Positions 5,607 to 5,844 of a stretch of DNA of 5,844 nt are shown piece after piece; positions within the stretch are counted from its first letter, which is position 1, and every line of letters begins with the position of its first letter. The notes under the pieces were generated by a model. The model worked only from the letters and a program-made list of their open reading frames with translations, was not told the origin of the DNA and searched no databases. A program made the translations under genes and the position numbers. Source of the stretch: an uncultured Oscillospiraceae bacterium (GTDB lineage Bacteria; Bacillota; Clostridia; Oscillospirales; Ruminococcaceae); contig CAKTAM010000112.1 in the NCBI GenBank assembly GCA_934527255.1, positions 1 to 5,844 of the forward strand. Reading direction: 5' to 3'.

Positions 5607-5844
5607 TCATTTCGCAGACTGGAAAAAAGCCGCCCAGAAGCCGACGGCTGGCGGCTCGGCAGAAAAGTGCAGCGCCTGCCGGGTGACCGGGTGCGTCAGG
5701 GTAAGCTCGGCCGACCACAGGGCCAGCGGGCCCTTCAATCGGCTGCCGTAACGGCCATCCCCGGCCAGCGGATGCCCGTGCCCGGCAAACTGGGCGCGTA
5801 TCTGGTGGGTGCGGCCAGTCAGCAGCCGCACCTGTACCAGGGTC
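5607..5844 (-). CDS. RluA-family pseudouridine synthase, C-terminal part (runs off the window)
   Basis: The enzyme converts uridine to pseudouridine at set positions in rRNA or tRNA. Only the last 78 codons are inside the window, ending at TGA (minus strand, 5609-5607). They carry the family's diagnostic segment VRLLTGRTHQIRAQFAGHG followed by HPLAGDGRYGS, then the usual closing strands (WSAELTLTHPVT, FSAEPP). The frame stays open to the window edge: TLVQ precedes VRLLTG, matching the family consensus. The GTG at 5831 is therefore an internal Val codon, not a start. The catalytic Asp motif (HRLD) lies outside, so activity and subtype (RluA, RluC, RluD or a Firmicute paralogue) cannot be judged. 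The gene is convergent with the surface-protein gene and shares its terminator. Confidence 0.9.
   Translation of the reverse strand, partial: TLVQVRLLTGRTHQIRAQFAGHGHPLAGDGRYGSRLKGPLALWSAELTLTHPVTRQALHFSAEPPAVGFWAAFFQSAK

Noticed and set aside
5829..5831. GTG as the start of a short minus-strand gene
   Set aside because: The frame stays open upstream with TLVQ, which matches the RluA-family consensus before the TGRTHQIR motif, so this is an internal Val codon of a gene cut by the window edge.

Overview
The window looks like chromosomal DNA from a G+C-rich, low-complexity-rich Gram-positive anaerobe, most likely a gut Clostridia/Oscillospiraceae-type bacterium. This rests on strong AAGGAG-type ribosome binding sites, a sortase-type cell-wall sorting signal, a surface protein carrying FIVAR and discoidin modules, and G+C-rich coding regions separated by A+T-rich spacers. 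The species assignment is inference.

Layout. Positions 1-147 hold a non-coding, hairpin-rich leader. Positions 148-1098 (+) encode a complete 316-residue 3-hydroxyacyl-CoA dehydrogenase with a conserved His/Glu catalytic pair and an unusual cofactor-specificity loop. A strong intrinsic terminator (1190-1232) closes that unit. An A+T-rich stretch follows (about 1276-1344), and then a possible 16-codon leader peptide (1345-1395) whose stop overlaps the start of the next gene.

The main gene is 1392-5351 (+), best read from a TTG start. It encodes a secreted, cell-wall-anchored protein of about 1319 residues. Its order is signal peptide, discoidin/CBM32-like domain, FIVAR-like helical module, second discoidin domain, BIG2 Ig-like domain, a TIM-barrel-like glycosidase-type domain with its own beta-sandwich, second FIVAR, third discoidin, third FIVAR, Ser/Gly linker, APNTG sorting motif, membrane helix and RRR tail. 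It is best read as a surface glycan-binding and probably glycan-degrading enzyme whose catalytic family I cannot name.

Positions 5352-5606 are non-coding. They hold a G+C-rich hairpin and a near-perfect bidirectional terminator (5547-5586) serving convergent genes. The last 238 bases carry, on the minus strand, the C-terminal end of an RluA-family pseudouridine synthase that runs off the window.

The three genes appear to be separate transcription units with unrelated jobs: acyl-CoA redox metabolism, surface glycan use, and RNA modification. I see no CRISPR array, tRNA, rRNA, insertion sequence or defence system. The most novel content is the unassigned catalytic domain of the surface protein and the leader-peptide/TTG-start arrangement in front of it.
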